Assembly (NCBI GenBank): GCA_030267565.1
Contig: BRXU01000073.1
Span: 1 to 64,000, forward strand
DNA length: 64,000 nucleotides
Direction: 5' to 3'
Origin: Pleodorina starrii
Lineage: Eukaryota > Chlorophyta > Chlorophyceae > Chlamydomonadales > Volvocaceae
The stretch's first letter is position 1, and every line of letters starts with the position of its first letter. Below, piece after piece: positions 26,805 through 36,737 of the stretch. The notes under the pieces were generated by a model. It did not search any database. It was given only the letters and a program-made list of their open reading frames with translations, and was not told where the DNA came from. Position numbers and translations under genes: made by a program.

Positions 26805-29374
26805 ATGGAGTTCATCAGCACGCTTCAAGTCGGGGGCGCGGCCTTGCGTATCGTCGACCTGCCGCTTGCGGCGGGAAAGCACCTGCCGCGGCTGCCCCAT
26901 ATCCATCGCCTGCTTCTGGAAAATGTCCTGCGCTGTGCGGCAGAACCCGCCGCCGGGCGAACCGCGCTGCTGGCCTGGCTTGACCGGCCGCAAAGCCAGG
27001 CCGAGATCGCCTTTCTGCCCAGCCGCGTGCTCATGCATGACACGACCTGCGGCCCCGCGCTGGTCGATATCGCCGCGATGCGGTCCGCCCTGGCCGAGGC
27101 GGGGCACGATCCGACCCTGTTGAACCCGGTGCTGCCGGTCGATGTCTCGACCGACCATTCGCTGGCAGTCGACGCCTATGCCCGGCCCGGCGCCATGGCC
27201 GTCAACATCCGAAACGAATACCGCCGCAACGCCGAGCGATACCGCTTCATGAAATGGGCCACGAACAGCCTGTCGAATTTCCGCGTGCATCCGCCCGGCA
27301 CCGGCATCATGCACACGCTGAACCTGGAACGGCTGGCGACGGTGGTGACCGAACGCGATGGCTGGCTGATCCCCGACACGCTGATCGGCACCGACAGCCA
27401 CACGCCGATGATCAACGGCATCGGCGTGCTGGCCTGGGGCGTCGGCGGGATCGAGGCGGAAAGCGTGCTTTTCGGCATGCCGGTGATGCTGCGCGTGCCG
27501 GACGTGATCGGCATGCGCCTGACCGGGCGCCTGCGCGAAGGCGTCACTGCCACCGACCTTGCGCTGACCGTGACCGAGCGCCTGCGCCGCATCGACCTGG
27601 CCGACCGCTTTGTCGAGTTCTTTGGTCCTGGGGTCTCGGCGCTCTCGGCGGGCGACCGCGCCGTGGTGGCCAACATGACGCCCGAATTCGGCGCGAATTC
27701 CGGGTTCTTTCCGGTCGATGCGGCGACCATCGCCTATCTGCGCCAGACCGGGCGCGCTGCCGCGCATTGCGCCATGGTCGAGGCCTATTGCCAGCGTCAG
27801 GGCCTGTGGTTCGATCCCGCCGAAACTCCGGTCTTTACCCGAATTGTCGATCTGGATCTGTCCGAGGTCGAGGTCAGCGTCGCTGGTCCCCGCCGTCCGC
27901 AGGATCGCATCCCGGCCTCGGCCACCGCGGCCGCGACCCACGCCTTGCGCGGTTCGCCCATGCCCGCGCCGCCGGGCGAGGCCCCGGACGGCGCCGTGGC
28001 CATCGCCGCCATCACCAGTTGCACCAACACCAGCGATCCCCGGCTGCTGGTGGCGGCCGGGCTGCTTGCGCGCAAGGCCCGCGCGCTGGGGCTGAAGCCG
28101 CCCGCGCATGTGAAAACCTCGCTCGCGCCCGGCTCGCCCGCCGCGCAGCGCTATCTGGAACGCGCCGGGCTGCTTGCGGATCTCGAGGCCGTGGGCTTTG
28201 GCATCGTTGGCTTTGGCTGCACCACCTGCATCGGCAATTCCGGCCCGCTGCCCGACAGCGCGATCCAAGCGCAGGCGGCGGGCCGGCTGCAGGTCGCGGT
28301 CCTGTCAGGCAACCGAAACTTCCCAGGCCGTGTGCATCCGCAGCTTGCGGCCGGCTTTCTGGCCTCGCCGCCCTGGTGGTGGCCTTTGCCCTGGCGGGCG
28401 ATGTCGAGCGTGACATCCTGCGCGACCAGATCGCGCCGGGTGTCCACCTGGCCGACCTCTGGCCTTCAGGCGCCGAGATCGACGCCGCGCTGGCCAAGGC
28501 AGCCGACCCGGACGACTACGCCGCCGCCTACGATCGCGCCGAGGCGAGCCGGCTTTGGCGCGATCTCGATGCGCCGGACAGGCCACTGTTTCCCTGGGAT
28601 CCATCCTCGACCTACATCCGCCGCCCGCCGTTCGCGGATTTCCCCCGCCCCCGGCCGCATCGGATCAGCGCGGTGCCGATCCTGTCGCTGGGCGACGACG
28701 TGACCACCGACCACATTTCACCCGCAGGCGCGATCCCGGCCGGGGGCGAGGCTGCGGAATACCTGATTGCGCAAGGCGAAAGCGCGCATGACCTGAACGT
28801 ATTCTCGTCCAGGCGCGGCAACTGGAAGGTCATGCTGCGCGGCCTGTTCACCAACAATTCCGTGCACAATCTGCTTGCGCCGGGCATTCCGCCCGGCAGC
28901 ACCATCACCGGTGATGGCCAAGTCCTGCCGCTTTGGCGCGCCGCCGACCAATTTCGCCGCGAACAGCAGCCCGTCATCATCGTCGCCGGCGAGCGATACG
29001 GCATGGGATCGTCGCGCGATTGGGCGGCAAAGGGCGCGGCCTTGCTGGGGGTGCGTGCCGTGCTGGCGGTTAGTTTCGAACGCATTCATCGCGCCAATCT
29101 GATCGGAATGGGCATCGTGCCACGGGTTCTTCCCGCGGGGCTGACGCCCGAGGCGTTGCGGCTGACGGTCAGCGACCGGGTCGCCCTCGACCTCGACCCT
29201 GGAACGTTGAAACCCCGGGGCCTGGTGGATGTTGCCGTTCACCGTGCCGACCGGACGGCGACGCGCTTTCAGGCAGTCACTGCGATCGAGACCAGCCTGG
29301 AGATCGAGACGCTGTCGAAAGGCGGGCTGCTGCCTTTGATTCTGGATGCGACTGTCCGCAGAAGCGCAGTTTGA
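26805..29374 (+). pseudogene. Aconitase-family hydratase gene with a one-base frameshift
   Basis: The ATG at 26805 (GGGGGAG upstream) opens an aconitase A-like protein: TDSHTPMINGIGVLAWGVGGIE, the cluster cysteine in AITSCTNTSD and the pair in GFGCTTCIGNSGPL. At about 28370, after VLSGNRN and FLASPP, the frame shifts; the continuation LVVAFALAGDV runs in another frame to 29374 and carries the swivel domain (DDVTTDHISPAG, GERYGMGSSRDWAAKGA). One missing C in a C-run explains it. Summed length is about 856 residues, normal for the family. A sequencing error is possible. The substrate (citrate, methylcitrate or another tricarboxylate) is open. Confidence 0.8.
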
Positions 29375-29441
29375 TGGTTCGGCGTTCCTTGATGCGGAAA
29401 GCCGGGACCGAGAACTGAAGTTTGAGCCCATTGGCTGCGGA

Positions 29442-30653
29442 TCAGCCTTGCTTGGATTGGGATGCGCCTGATGCAATGCCGATTGTCGCGACGGTCGCCA
29501 GCGCGGCCCCGACAAGAAAGGGCGCCGTGGATCCCGCACTGTGCCACAGCCACCCGGCAAGGGTGTTTCCCGCCAGCACGACCACGCCCGTCACCAGATT
29601 GAACGTGCCAAATGCGCTGCCCTTTTGATGGTCGGGCGTGACCCTGGCAATCATTGCGCCAAGCAGTCCTTGCGAGAACCCCATGTGCAATCCCCAAAGC
29701 ACCGTGCCGAGGACATAAACCCAGACCGTCGCGGCAGATGCGAGCGTCAGGTGGGCGGCAATCAGAAAACCCAGGCTGCAAACGAGCAAGCCCGATGTCC
29801 CGATCCGATCCGACAGTCTGCCTGCAGGAAATGCCGTCAGGCCGTAAGCGGCGTGCATGATGACCAGCGACAGGGGAACCCATACGGGGGTAAAGCCTGC
29901 CTCCAGCGACTTCAGCAGCACGAAGGCTTCGCTGAAACGGGCCAGCATGATGATCGAGGCCAGTCCGATCACGCCCCAGACTGCCCGATTCAGCCGGAAC
30001 GCGTCGGCGAAGCGGATGCTTACGCGTGTCATCGAACGGTTCCCCGGCGGCTCATGCACGAAGAAGACCAGCACGATCATGCAAAGCGCAGCAGGAATGG
30101 CAGCAATCCAGAACACTGCCCGGATATCGCCCGCCAGAAGGCCCATCGCGCCGATCGCAATCAGCGGACCAGCAAAGCCGCCCACGGTATCCAGCGACTT
30201 GCGCAGGCCGAAGCTTGCCCCACGGATCTCCGGCGGGCTTACGGAGGCGACAATGGCGTCGCGTGGCGTGCCCCGGATGCCCTTGCCGACCCGATCCATG
30301 GCTTTCGCCAACACGATCTGGTCGAGACTTGCGGCCCAGGGAAAGATCAACCGCGACAAGGCACCCAAGCCATAGCCCAGCACCGCAAGGGGCTTTGCCC
30401 GCCCGCCGATGTCGGACAAGACGCCTGACAGGAATTTGGTGACCGTGGCAATCGCGACCGACAGGCCCTCGATGAAGCCGATCGCCAGGGCCGAGGCACC
30501 CAGCCCGCCGGCAAGATAAAGCGGCAGCAGGGCGTTGATCATCTCGGACGAGACGTCCATCAGCAGGCTGACGATCCCCAGCATCCAGACAGTCGCGGGA
30601 ATGGGTGGCCGTGTCTGGACAGCATGGGGCGGGGCGGACAGGGATGATGTCAT
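29442..30653 (-). CDS. Major facilitator superfamily transporter
   Basis: The 403-residue protein has twelve predicted membrane helices and the MFS loop motif DRVGKGIRGTPRDAIVA between helices, typical of a group of bacterial drug/solute exporters. The ATG at 30653 is chosen because GGAG lies six bases upstream; an in-frame ATG at 30689 adds twelve unlikely residues. It converges on the aconitase-family gene with a 67-base gap. The substrate is unknown. Confidence 0.85.
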   Translation of the reverse strand: MTSSLSAPPHAVQTRPPIPATVWMLGIVSLLMDVSSEMINALLPLYLAGGLGASALAIGFIEGLSVAIATVTKFLSGVLSDIGGRAKPLAVLGYGLGALSRLIFPWAASLDQIVLAKAMDRVGKGIRGTPRDAIVASVSPPEIRGASFGLRKSLDTVGGFAGPLIAIGAMGLLAGDIRAVFWIAAIPAALCMIVLVFFVHEPPGNRSMTRVSIRFADAFRLNRAVWGVIGLASIIMLARFSEAFVLLKSLEAGFTPVWVPLSLVIMHAAYGLTAFPAGRLSDRIGTSGLLVCSLGFLIAAHLTLASAATVWVYVLGTVLWGLHMGFSQGLLGAMIARVTPDHQKGSAFGTFNLVTGVVVLAGNTLAGWLWHSAGSTAPFLVGAALATVATIGIASGASQSKQG

Positions 30654-31037
30654 GACTGCTCCAGTGACGCGGCACGCTTTCCAAAGCACAGCCGCCTGCC
30701 CGGATCAACGGCAGTTCAGGCCCGCATCGCTGCCCTGAGACGCCGTCGCTTGCCGACGCCGGCGACAGAGCTTCGCTGCTGTGCCGCCCCGCTGCCGCTC
30801 GATCCGCAGGACAGGCGGTTCGGCGTAGGCTCTTGAGCGGCTGGATCTTGAGGGAGCCCGACGCCCAGCCTCCCGGGTGATGCCGATGCGGGCACACTGG
30901 GGCCAGAGTGTCGTCCTGACGCCTAACAGTGTCCCGGATCCTAAGCCGCCCCTCAACCTGTTCGGCGCGGGCAACCTTGTCGAGCAAGGTCATCGCGCGC
31001 GAAGTCCTCAGCCGCTCGATCCATCGCCCTACGTCGC
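30654..31037. other. Non-coding or decayed stretch before an ABC ATPase remnant
   Basis: These 384 bases carry no recognisable gene on either strand. They replace the 5' part of the ABC ATPase gene that resumes at about 31038, so a deletion or insertion endpoint is expected here. I looked for transposase motifs and terminal inverted repeats and found none I could support. Confidence 0.5.
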
Positions 31038-31355
31038 GGCCAGCAGCAGCGCGTCGCCATCGCCCGTGCTCTGACGATGGAGCCCGAGGTCCTGCTGTTC
31101 GACGAGCCGACCTCCAGCCTTGATCCCGAACTGGTGGGCGAGGTGCTGGACGTGATCCTTGATCTGTCCAGAGAGGGGCGCACCATGCTGCTGGTGACGC
31201 ATGAGCTGGGCTTTGCCTATCATTTCGCGACCCGGGTGCTGTTCCTGCATCAGGGCCGCATCCACGAGGAGGGCCCGCCCGCGCAGGTGCTGAAAGCCCC
31301 GCGCGAGGAGCGCACCCGCGAGTTCCTGTCGCGCTTCACCGCCTTCGGGTTCTGA
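31038..31355 (+). pseudogene. 5'-truncated polar amino acid ABC transporter ATPase
   Basis: The frame starts inside the ABC signature (GQQQRVAIARALTM) and continues with Walker B (LLFDEPTSSLDPELVGEVLDV), the H-loop THELGFAYHFA and the usual C-terminus of GlnQ-type ATPases. The Walker A domain, more than half the protein, is missing; homology ends at about 31038. An internal ATG at 31077 could yield 92 residues, but that is not a functional ATPase. The PrpD gene begins two bases after its stop, so the remnant's transcript may still carry that gene. Confidence 0.75.
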
Positions 31356-31357
31356 CC

Positions 31358-32824
31358 ATGGGCGAAACCGCCGCGATCGCCGGCTTTGCCGCCGGGCTGC
31401 GCTTCGAGGACATTCCGGAACCCGTCTGGCGCAAGGCGCTGGATCATGTGATCGACGCGCTGGGATGCGGGCTGGCCGGCGCCGGCAGCACGCTTTCACG
31501 GCAGTTCCTGGCGGTGCTGGCCCAGGAGGCCGGCCCCGGTCCCTGCCCGGTGCTGGGCGGTGCGGCCTCGCTGGGGCCGGCCTCTGCCGCCTTCGCCAAT
31601 GCCATGGCGATCAACGCGCTGGATTTCGACGACGGGCTGGAAGAGGACGGCAAGGGCCTGGGCCATCCCGGTGCGACGATCATCGCGGCGGCGCTGTCCG
31701 CGGCCTTTCTGCGTCCGGTCAGCGGCCGCGATTTCCTGACGGCCGTGGTGGCGGGCTATGAGGTGAACGCCCGGCTGATCCGTGCCATCCAGCCGGGACT
31801 CGCGCGCTTCCGGCAGGTCTATGGCGTCTGCCAGCATCAGGGCATCGGCGGCGCCGTGGCCTTCGGGCGCCTGCAGGACCTGGACGCGGCGGGCATGGCC
31901 AATGCGCTGGGGTTCGCCGGCACCCTCGCCAATCTGCCCAGCTTGCGGAAATACAATTGGGACAGCCGGCCGCTGGTGTCGTTCAAGGACTTCGTGGCCC
32001 CCGCTGCGGAATCGGCCGTGCGGGCCGTGCGGCTGCACCAGGGCGGCCTGACCGGCGCGGCCGACGTGCTGGACGGCGACACGGGGCTGTGGCGGATGCT
32101 CGGCTCGGACCGCTATGCGCCCGAACTGCTGACCCAGGGCCTGGGCCGCAGCTGGTCGCTGGACATGGCGACGATCAAGCCCTGGCCGACCTGCCGCTGG
32201 ATGCATTGCAGCCTGGCGTCGCTGGCGGCGCTTGCCCAAGACCACCCCCTTGGCGCCGGCAACGTCGCGCGCGTCACCGTCCACGCGGCCGAGGGGCTGC
32301 TGCGCGACTTCATGGATGCGCGTCCGTTGACCATGGTCGATGCGCAATTCTCGTTGCCCTATGCCATCGCCGCCATGCTGCACGCCATCCCGCCCGCGCG
32401 ATGGTATGACGACGGGCGGCTGGGCGATCCGGCGCTGCTGGCCCTGGCGGCGCGGGTCGAGGGCGAGGCCAATGCCGAGGCCGACACCCAGATGCGCGAG
32501 CACCGCCGCCCGGCCGGCCGCGTCAGCCTGCTCTTGCGCGACGGCAGGCTGCTTTCGCCGCCGTTGATCTGTTACCCGCCGGGCAGCCTCAGGAACCCGT
32601 TGCCGCAGGATTTCGTCGCGCGCAAGTTCCTGGACAACGCGACACAGCATCTTTCGCCGCCCCAGGCGCAGGTCGGGCTGACCGCCCTGCAGAATCTGCA
32701 AGACTGCCCCGATGTCGCGCAGGTGATGCAGCGGCTTATCGGGCAAGGCGCGCGGCAGGAGATCGTCAACCCGGCGTGCCAGCGGCCGAAAGCCGCGCGA
32801 TCCCCGTCCGTCCCGGGACTATAG
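31358..32824 (+). CDS. MmgE/PrpD family protein
   Basis: The 488-residue protein has the all-helical N-terminal MmgE/PrpD domain (ALDHVIDALGCGLAGAGS near 28, NALDFDDGLEEDGKGLGHPGA near 86) and the smaller C-terminal lid. Family members include 2-methylcitrate dehydratase, cis-aconitate decarboxylase and others acting on tricarboxylates or related acids; the exact reaction cannot be read here. It follows the ABC ATPase remnant after two bases. The C-terminal 30 residues are arginine/proline-rich and atypical, ending at the TAG at 32824. Confidence 0.82.
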   Translation: MGETAAIAGFAAGLRFEDIPEPVWRKALDHVIDALGCGLAGAGSTLSRQFLAVLAQEAGPGPCPVLGGAASLGPASAAFANAMAINALDFDDGLEEDGKGLGHPGATIIAAALSAAFLRPVSGRDFLTAVVAGYEVNARLIRAIQPGLARFRQVYGVCQHQGIGGAVAFGRLQDLDAAGMANALGFAGTLANLPSLRKYNWDSRPLVSFKDFVAPAAESAVRAVRLHQGGLTGAADVLDGDTGLWRMLGSDRYAPELLTQGLGRSWSLDMATIKPWPTCRWMHCSLASLAALAQDHPLGAGNVARVTVHAAEGLLRDFMDARPLTMVDAQFSLPYAIAAMLHAIPPARWYDDGRLGDPALLALAARVEGEANAEADTQMREHRRPAGRVSLLLRDGRLLSPPLICYPPGSLRNPLPQDFVARKFLDNATQHLSPPQAQVGLTALQNLQDCPDVAQVMQRLIGQGARQEIVNPACQRPKAARSPSVPGL

Positions 32825-32897
32825 CGGATCATCGGCCCGCGATCTGTTCCCGCGCGCAGCCCCGAACTCGCATATTGGCCATCGGCACATCGCTGTG

Positions 32898-32925
32898 TGA
32901 AACAAGGCCCGCCGTGCGACGGGCC
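32898..32925 (-). terminator. Terminator of the tRNA-Leu transcript
   Basis: CGGGCC (32920-32925) and GGCCCG (32906-32911) form a six-base-pair GC stem; on the minus strand it is followed by TTGTTTC, a usable U-run, directly after the tRNA 3' end. The plus strand has GTTTCTT after the stem, so it may also stop transcripts from the PrpD gene. Confidence 0.6.
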
Positions 32926-32931
32926 GTTTCT

Positions 32932-33015
32932 TGGTAGGGGTTATCGGACTCGAACCGATACTCCGTTAGGAAGCAGATTTTGAGTCTGCCGCGTCTACCA
33001 TTCCGCCAAACCCCC
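32932..33015 (-). tRNA. tRNA-Leu (anticodon CAA)
   Basis: On the minus strand the 84 bases form a complete cloverleaf: acceptor GGGGGTT paired with AACCCCT (one G-U pair), anticodon stem GCAGA/TCTGC with loop CTCAAAA giving anticodon CAA, a variable arm of leucine-tRNA size, T-stem ATCGG/CCGAT with loop TTCGAGT, and an encoded ACCA end. It reads UUG codons. Confidence 0.95.
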
Positions 33016-33083
33016 AAGCGCGCCCCTGCGGGCCCGTCGCATCTCGCCTAAGACCCCGGGCGGGAATTTGCAAGAGCCCGCGC

Positions 33084-34034
33084 TCAGGCCCGGCCCAGCT
33101 TCTTCAGTCGCGCTTCGCGCAAGGCGGCGAAATCGTCGCCCGCGTGATAGGACGACCGCGTCAGCGGCGTCGCGGACACCATCAGGAAGCCCTTGCCATA
33201 GGCGGCCTTTTCATAGCTGGCGAATTCTTCCGGAGTGACGAAGCTTGCCACCCGGTGGTGCTTGGGCGTCGGCTGCAGGTACTGGCCGATGGTGATGAAA
33301 TCCACGTCCGCCGCGCGCATGTCGTCCATCACCTGCAGGACCGACTGCCGGTCCTCGCCCAGGCCGACCATGATGCCCGACTTGGTGAACATCGCCGGGT
33401 CGAGCTCCTTGACCTTTTGCAGCAGCCGCAGCGAATGGAAATAGCGCGCGCCGGGCCGCACCTCGGGGTAAAGCCCCGGCACGGTTTCCAGGTTGTGGTT
33501 GAAGACGTCGGGCCGCGCCTCGACCACGGTTTCCAGCGCGCCGGGCTTCGACTTCAGGAAGTCGGGCGTCAGCACCTCGATCGTCGAGGACGGAGAGCGG
33601 TGGCGGATCGCGCGGATGGTCTGGGCGAAATGCTCGGCCCCGCCATCGTCCAGGTCGTCGCGGTCGACCGAGGTGATCACGACATGCTTCAGCCCCAGCT
33701 TGTGCACCGCATGGGCCACGCGGCCCGGTTCGAACACGTCCAGCGCGTTGGGCTTGCCGGTCGCCACGTTGCAGAAGGTGCAGCCGCGGGTGCAGATCTC
33801 GCCCATGATCATCATGGTGGCGTGGCCCTGGCTCCAGCATTCGCCGACGTTGGGGCAGCCGGCTTCCTCGCAGACCGTGGACAGGCGGTTTTCGCGCAGC
33901 AGGTCGCGGGTCTGCTTGTAGCCTTCCGAAGTGGGCGCCTTGACGCGGATCCAGGACGGTTTCTTTGGCTGTTCCTGATCGGGCCGATGGGCCTTTTCGG
34001 GATGGCGTTGGTCTGGCATCCGAAGATCGCGCAA
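33084..34034 (-). CDS. lipA: Lipoyl synthase
   Basis: The 316-residue radical SAM enzyme inserts two sulfurs into octanoyl groups on lipoate-dependent proteins. It has the LipA-specific cysteine set [12 protein letters not shown] (auxiliary cluster) and the radical [11 protein letters not shown] about 25 residues later, plus the C-terminal RSSYHA serine ligand. The TTG at 34034 has AAAGGA eight bases upstream; an ATG at 34019 is the alternative and loses five residues. A tRNA gene lies downstream; lipB is not adjacent. Confidence 0.95.
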   Translation of the reverse strand: MRDLRMPDQRHPEKAHRPDQEQPKKPSWIRVKAPTSEGYKQTRDLLRENRLSTVCEEAGCPNVGECWSQGHATMMIMGEICTRGCTFCNVATGKPNALDVFEPGRVAHAVHKLGLKHVVITSVDRDDLDDGGAEHFAQTIRAIRHRSPSSTIEVLTPDFLKSKPGALETVVEARPDVFNHNLETVPGLYPEVRPGARYFHSLRLLQKVKELDPAMFTKSGIMVGLGEDRQSVLQVMDDMRAADVDFITIGQYLQPTPKHHRVASFVTPEEFASYEKAAYGKGFLMVSATPLTRSSYHAGDDFAALREARLKKLGRA

Positions 34035-34186
34035 GGTCTAGTCCTTTCGGTCGCGGCTGGAGCGAAAGATAACCCTTCGGCCGGCCGAAGGCAACGCCGG
34101 CGTGGCGGGCCGAAAGGGGGCCGCGTATTTCGTCGCCCGGCAGGAAACGCCTTGGCCCTGCCGGGGGATTTTGCGTGGGGCGGGCG

Positions 34187-35380
34187 CTAGCCCGCCTCGG
34201 CCGCCGCAACCCGGGCCTGGCCCTGCAGCCGCATCGCGATGGCAAAGCCGGCGATGCCGCCTGCCAGCTTGCCCAGCAGCAGCGGCAGGATGATCGTCGG
34301 CTGGAAATTGGCCGAGAACGCCAGGTGATCGCCGAACATGAAGGCGCCGCAGACCGCAAAGGAAATGACCAGGACCTTGTCGCGCGGCGGCATGTCCTTG
34401 ACCAGCCGGAACATGGCCAGCACGTTCGCCGCCGCCGCAAGCAGCCCGGCCGTGCCCGCCGAGGAAAGGCCCAGCCGCGCCCCGACCCATTGCATGGGCC
34501 GTTGCAAAAAGCGGTTCATCAGCCAGACCATCGGAAAGGCGCCGCACAGCATGATGCCGATATAGCCCGCGATCTCGAGCGCGCGGAACTGGTCCTCGGC
34601 ATCGGCGATGATCGGGGCGAAGCCCCAATGGCCGAAGACGCGGGTGAAGAAGCCGGTGAAATACTCGACGATCGAGAACACCAGGACCAGCGTGATCGCG
34701 GCATACATCACCCGGCCGAAGCCCAGGAACAGCCGGATCATCGCCCTGGGAAACAGCTTCAGGCAGGTCGCCAGCACCAGGCAAAAGACGATCAGCGGCG
34801 CGATGTTGCGCATGACCTGCAGGGTGTTCATCGCCAGCGCATGGGTGGCCTCGCCGGTGGCGGCGATCTCGGGGCGGACGGCGATGCCCATGACCCCCAG
34901 CGCCAGGCAGGACACCAGGACGCCGACGGGAATGGCCAGCACGCCGCACATGATGCCGACGGCCATGTATTGGTGGTCGTCCTTGTCCAGCATGGCAAGG
35001 CCCACGGGGATCGTGAAGATGATCGTCGCCCCGGCCATGAAGCCGGTGACCGAGGCCATGATCCAGCCCTCCTGGCTTTGTGCCAGCGCCTTGGCCAGCT
35101 GGTAGCCGCCCATGTCCACCGCGATGATCGAGGTCGCGGCCATGGCCGGATCGGCGCCGACCGCATGGAACAGCGGCCCCGCCACCGCGTCGACGAAGGC
35201 CGACAGATAGGGGATCGAGGCCATGATCCCCGCCACCGGGATGAAGATGTAGCCGATGGCATGCAGCCCGGCGCTGAACTCGCGCCCCAGCGGGCTGTCG
35301 CTGTCGACGATCGAGGCGATGGCCCCGATCACCGCGCAGATCATGATGATGTAGATGACGAATGTCCCGATCTGGGCCAT
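34187..35380 (-). CDS. eutH: Ethanolamine transporter-type permease EutH
   Basis: The 397-residue protein is made of about ten or eleven membrane helices and matches EutH in length and in features such as MGGYQLAKALAQS near 90 and FGDHLAFSANFQP near 352. EutH carries ethanolamine into the cell. No ammonia-lyase (eutBC) or shell genes are present; instead it lies 58 bases behind a lactone/alditol oxidase and an SDR gene on the same strand. The transported substrate in this context is therefore uncertain. Confidence 0.88.
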   Translation of the reverse strand: MAQIGTFVIYIIMICAVIGAIASIVDSDSPLGREFSAGLHAIGYIFIPVAGIMASIPYLSAFVDAVAGPLFHAVGADPAMAATSIIAVDMGGYQLAKALAQSQEGWIMASVTGFMAGATIIFTIPVGLAMLDKDDHQYMAVGIMCGVLAIPVGVLVSCLALGVMGIAVRPEIAATGEATHALAMNTLQVMRNIAPLIVFCLVLATCLKLFPRAMIRLFLGFGRVMYAAITLVLVFSIVEYFTGFFTRVFGHWGFAPIIADAEDQFRALEIAGYIGIMLCGAFPMVWLMNRFLQRPMQWVGARLGLSSAGTAGLLAAAANVLAMFRLVKDMPPRDKVLVISFAVCGAFMFGDHLAFSANFQPTIILPLLLGKLAGGIAGFAIAMRLQGQARVAAAEAG

Positions 35381-35403
35381 GATGTGTCCTCCCTTGTGGT
35401 TGA

Positions 35404-35422
35404 GGGGCGGGCCTCCCGCCCC
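35404..35422. other. Intercistronic GC hairpin
   Basis: GGGGCGGG and CCCGCCCC form an eight-base-pair stem with a three-base loop between the oxidase stop and the eutH start. There is no U-run, so it is more likely an mRNA-stabilising or attenuating hairpin than a full terminator. Confidence 0.45.
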
Positions 35423-35438
35423 GCCCGCGCCGGCGCCG

Positions 35439-36710
35439 TCAGCGGAACAGCTGCGACAGATGGTCGTTCAGGTAGACGCCCTGCGGGTCCAGCTTGCGGC
35501 GCAATGCGCGGAAATCCTCGGCCCTGGGATAGATCGCGGTCACGTCCTCGCCGGTCAGGAAATGCATCTTGCCCCAATGCGGCCGGGCGCCATAGCCGCG
35601 CAGGATGCGGTCCACGGCGCGCAGATAGTCCCAGTAGTCCTTGCCCGGCTCGCCCGAGACCGAGACCGTCACGCTGTCCTGGCGATGGAACGGGCTCATC
35701 CAGGCCTCGTCCCCGGCGGTGAAGCGGTATTCGATGGGATAGATCGCCTCGGGAAAATCCTCGAGCATCAGCCGGCGCACGGCGCGCACCGCGTCCTTGC
35801 CGTGTTCGCGCGGCACGGCATATTCCAGTTCGTGGAAGTTCGCGACATATTCGATGGGATAGACGTCCGCGCTGTAGGCGACCTTCTCGAACTCGGCCTC
35901 GAAGGGCTCCTCCTCGGTGATGTCCATCACCTTCATCTCGCAGACGTCGGTGGTGCGGCCGGATGTCGAGGTCGCAGCCGTGTCGGGCAGGCAATAGCAA
36001 TGCCGGCTTTCCTCGTAAGGGCACCAGAAGAAACTGAAATGCCGGTGCTTTTCGGCCAGTTCGTCATGCATCTCCATGGCGGATTCGAAATCCTCGCGCC
36101 AAATGCGTTCGCGCAGGCGATAGCTGTCGGTCAGTTGCAGCGTCATTTCTGAAATCGCGCCCAGAACGCCCAGCGACACCCGGCCGGCCAGCAGCAGGTC
36201 CGGGGTCGTCTCGTCCACCACCAGGATCGAGCCGTCGGGCTGCACCAGCTTCATGCCGACGATGGCATCGGCCAGCACCGGCAGGGTCGCGCCGGTGCCA
36301 TGCGTGCCGGTGGTCAGCGCGCCGGCGATGGCCTGGCTGTCGATGTCGCCCTGATTGATCATCGACAGGCCCTCGGCCTTCAGCACCTTGACCAGTTCGT
36401 TGATCGTGGTCCCGGCCGAGGCGGTGACGCGCCGCCGCTCGCGGTCGATGTGCTTGACGCCCTTCATGCCGGCCAGGGTCAGGTGCAGCCCGCTGGTCAG
36501 CGCGACCGGGGTGAAGCTGTGGCCCGAGCCCGCGACGCGGACGTTCATGCCCTTGGCGGTGGCGCCGGCGACCAGGGCGCAAAGCTCGTCCTCGCTGGCG
36601 GGGGCGGCGCGGGCGGCGCGGACGCAGGACTGGTTGCCGACCCAGTTGCGCCAATGCGCGTGCTCCAGGCCGAAATCGTTGACGGTCATGCCGTGCGACG
36701 CGGTGTTCAT
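35439..36710 (-). CDS. FAD-linked sugar-lactone/alditol oxidase (D-arabinono-1,4-lactone oxidase family)
   Basis: The 423-residue protein has an N-terminal FAD-binding PCMH domain with VAGSGHSFTPV near 60 (the histidine is where related enzymes attach FAD), TTGTHGTG near 134, and the C-terminal ALO domain ending with PHWGKMHF and LDPQGVYLNDHL. Relatives oxidise aldonolactones or alditols with oxygen. It lies between an SDR gene (27-base gap) and eutH on one strand. The substrate is unknown. Confidence 0.87.
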   Translation of the reverse strand: MNTASHGMTVNDFGLEHAHWRNWVGNQSCVRAARAAPASEDELCALVAGATAKGMNVRVAGSGHSFTPVALTSGLHLTLAGMKGVKHIDRERRRVTASAGTTINELVKVLKAEGLSMINQGDIDSQAIAGALTTGTHGTGATLPVLADAIVGMKLVQPDGSILVVDETTPDLLLAGRVSLGVLGAISEMTLQLTDSYRLRERIWREDFESAMEMHDELAEKHRHFSFFWCPYEESRHCYCLPDTAATSTSGRTTDVCEMKVMDITEEEPFEAEFEKVAYSADVYPIEYVANFHELEYAVPREHGKDAVRAVRRLMLEDFPEAIYPIEYRFTAGDEAWMSPFHRQDSVTVSVSGEPGKDYWDYLRAVDRILRGYGARPHWGKMHFLTGEDVTAIYPRAEDFRALRRKLDPQGVYLNDHLSQLFR

Positions 36711-36737
36711 GGCGTCATTCTCCCTGTTGGTTCCGGT

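Noticed and set aside
28362..28380. Programmed ribosomal frameshift in the aconitase-family gene
   Set aside because: No slippery heptamer, stop codon or downstream pseudoknot is evident; aconitases are not known to use one. A simple base loss explains it.
30654..31037. Possible insertion-sequence remnant before the ABC ATPase remnant
   Set aside because: No transposase motif, inverted ends or target duplication could be identified.
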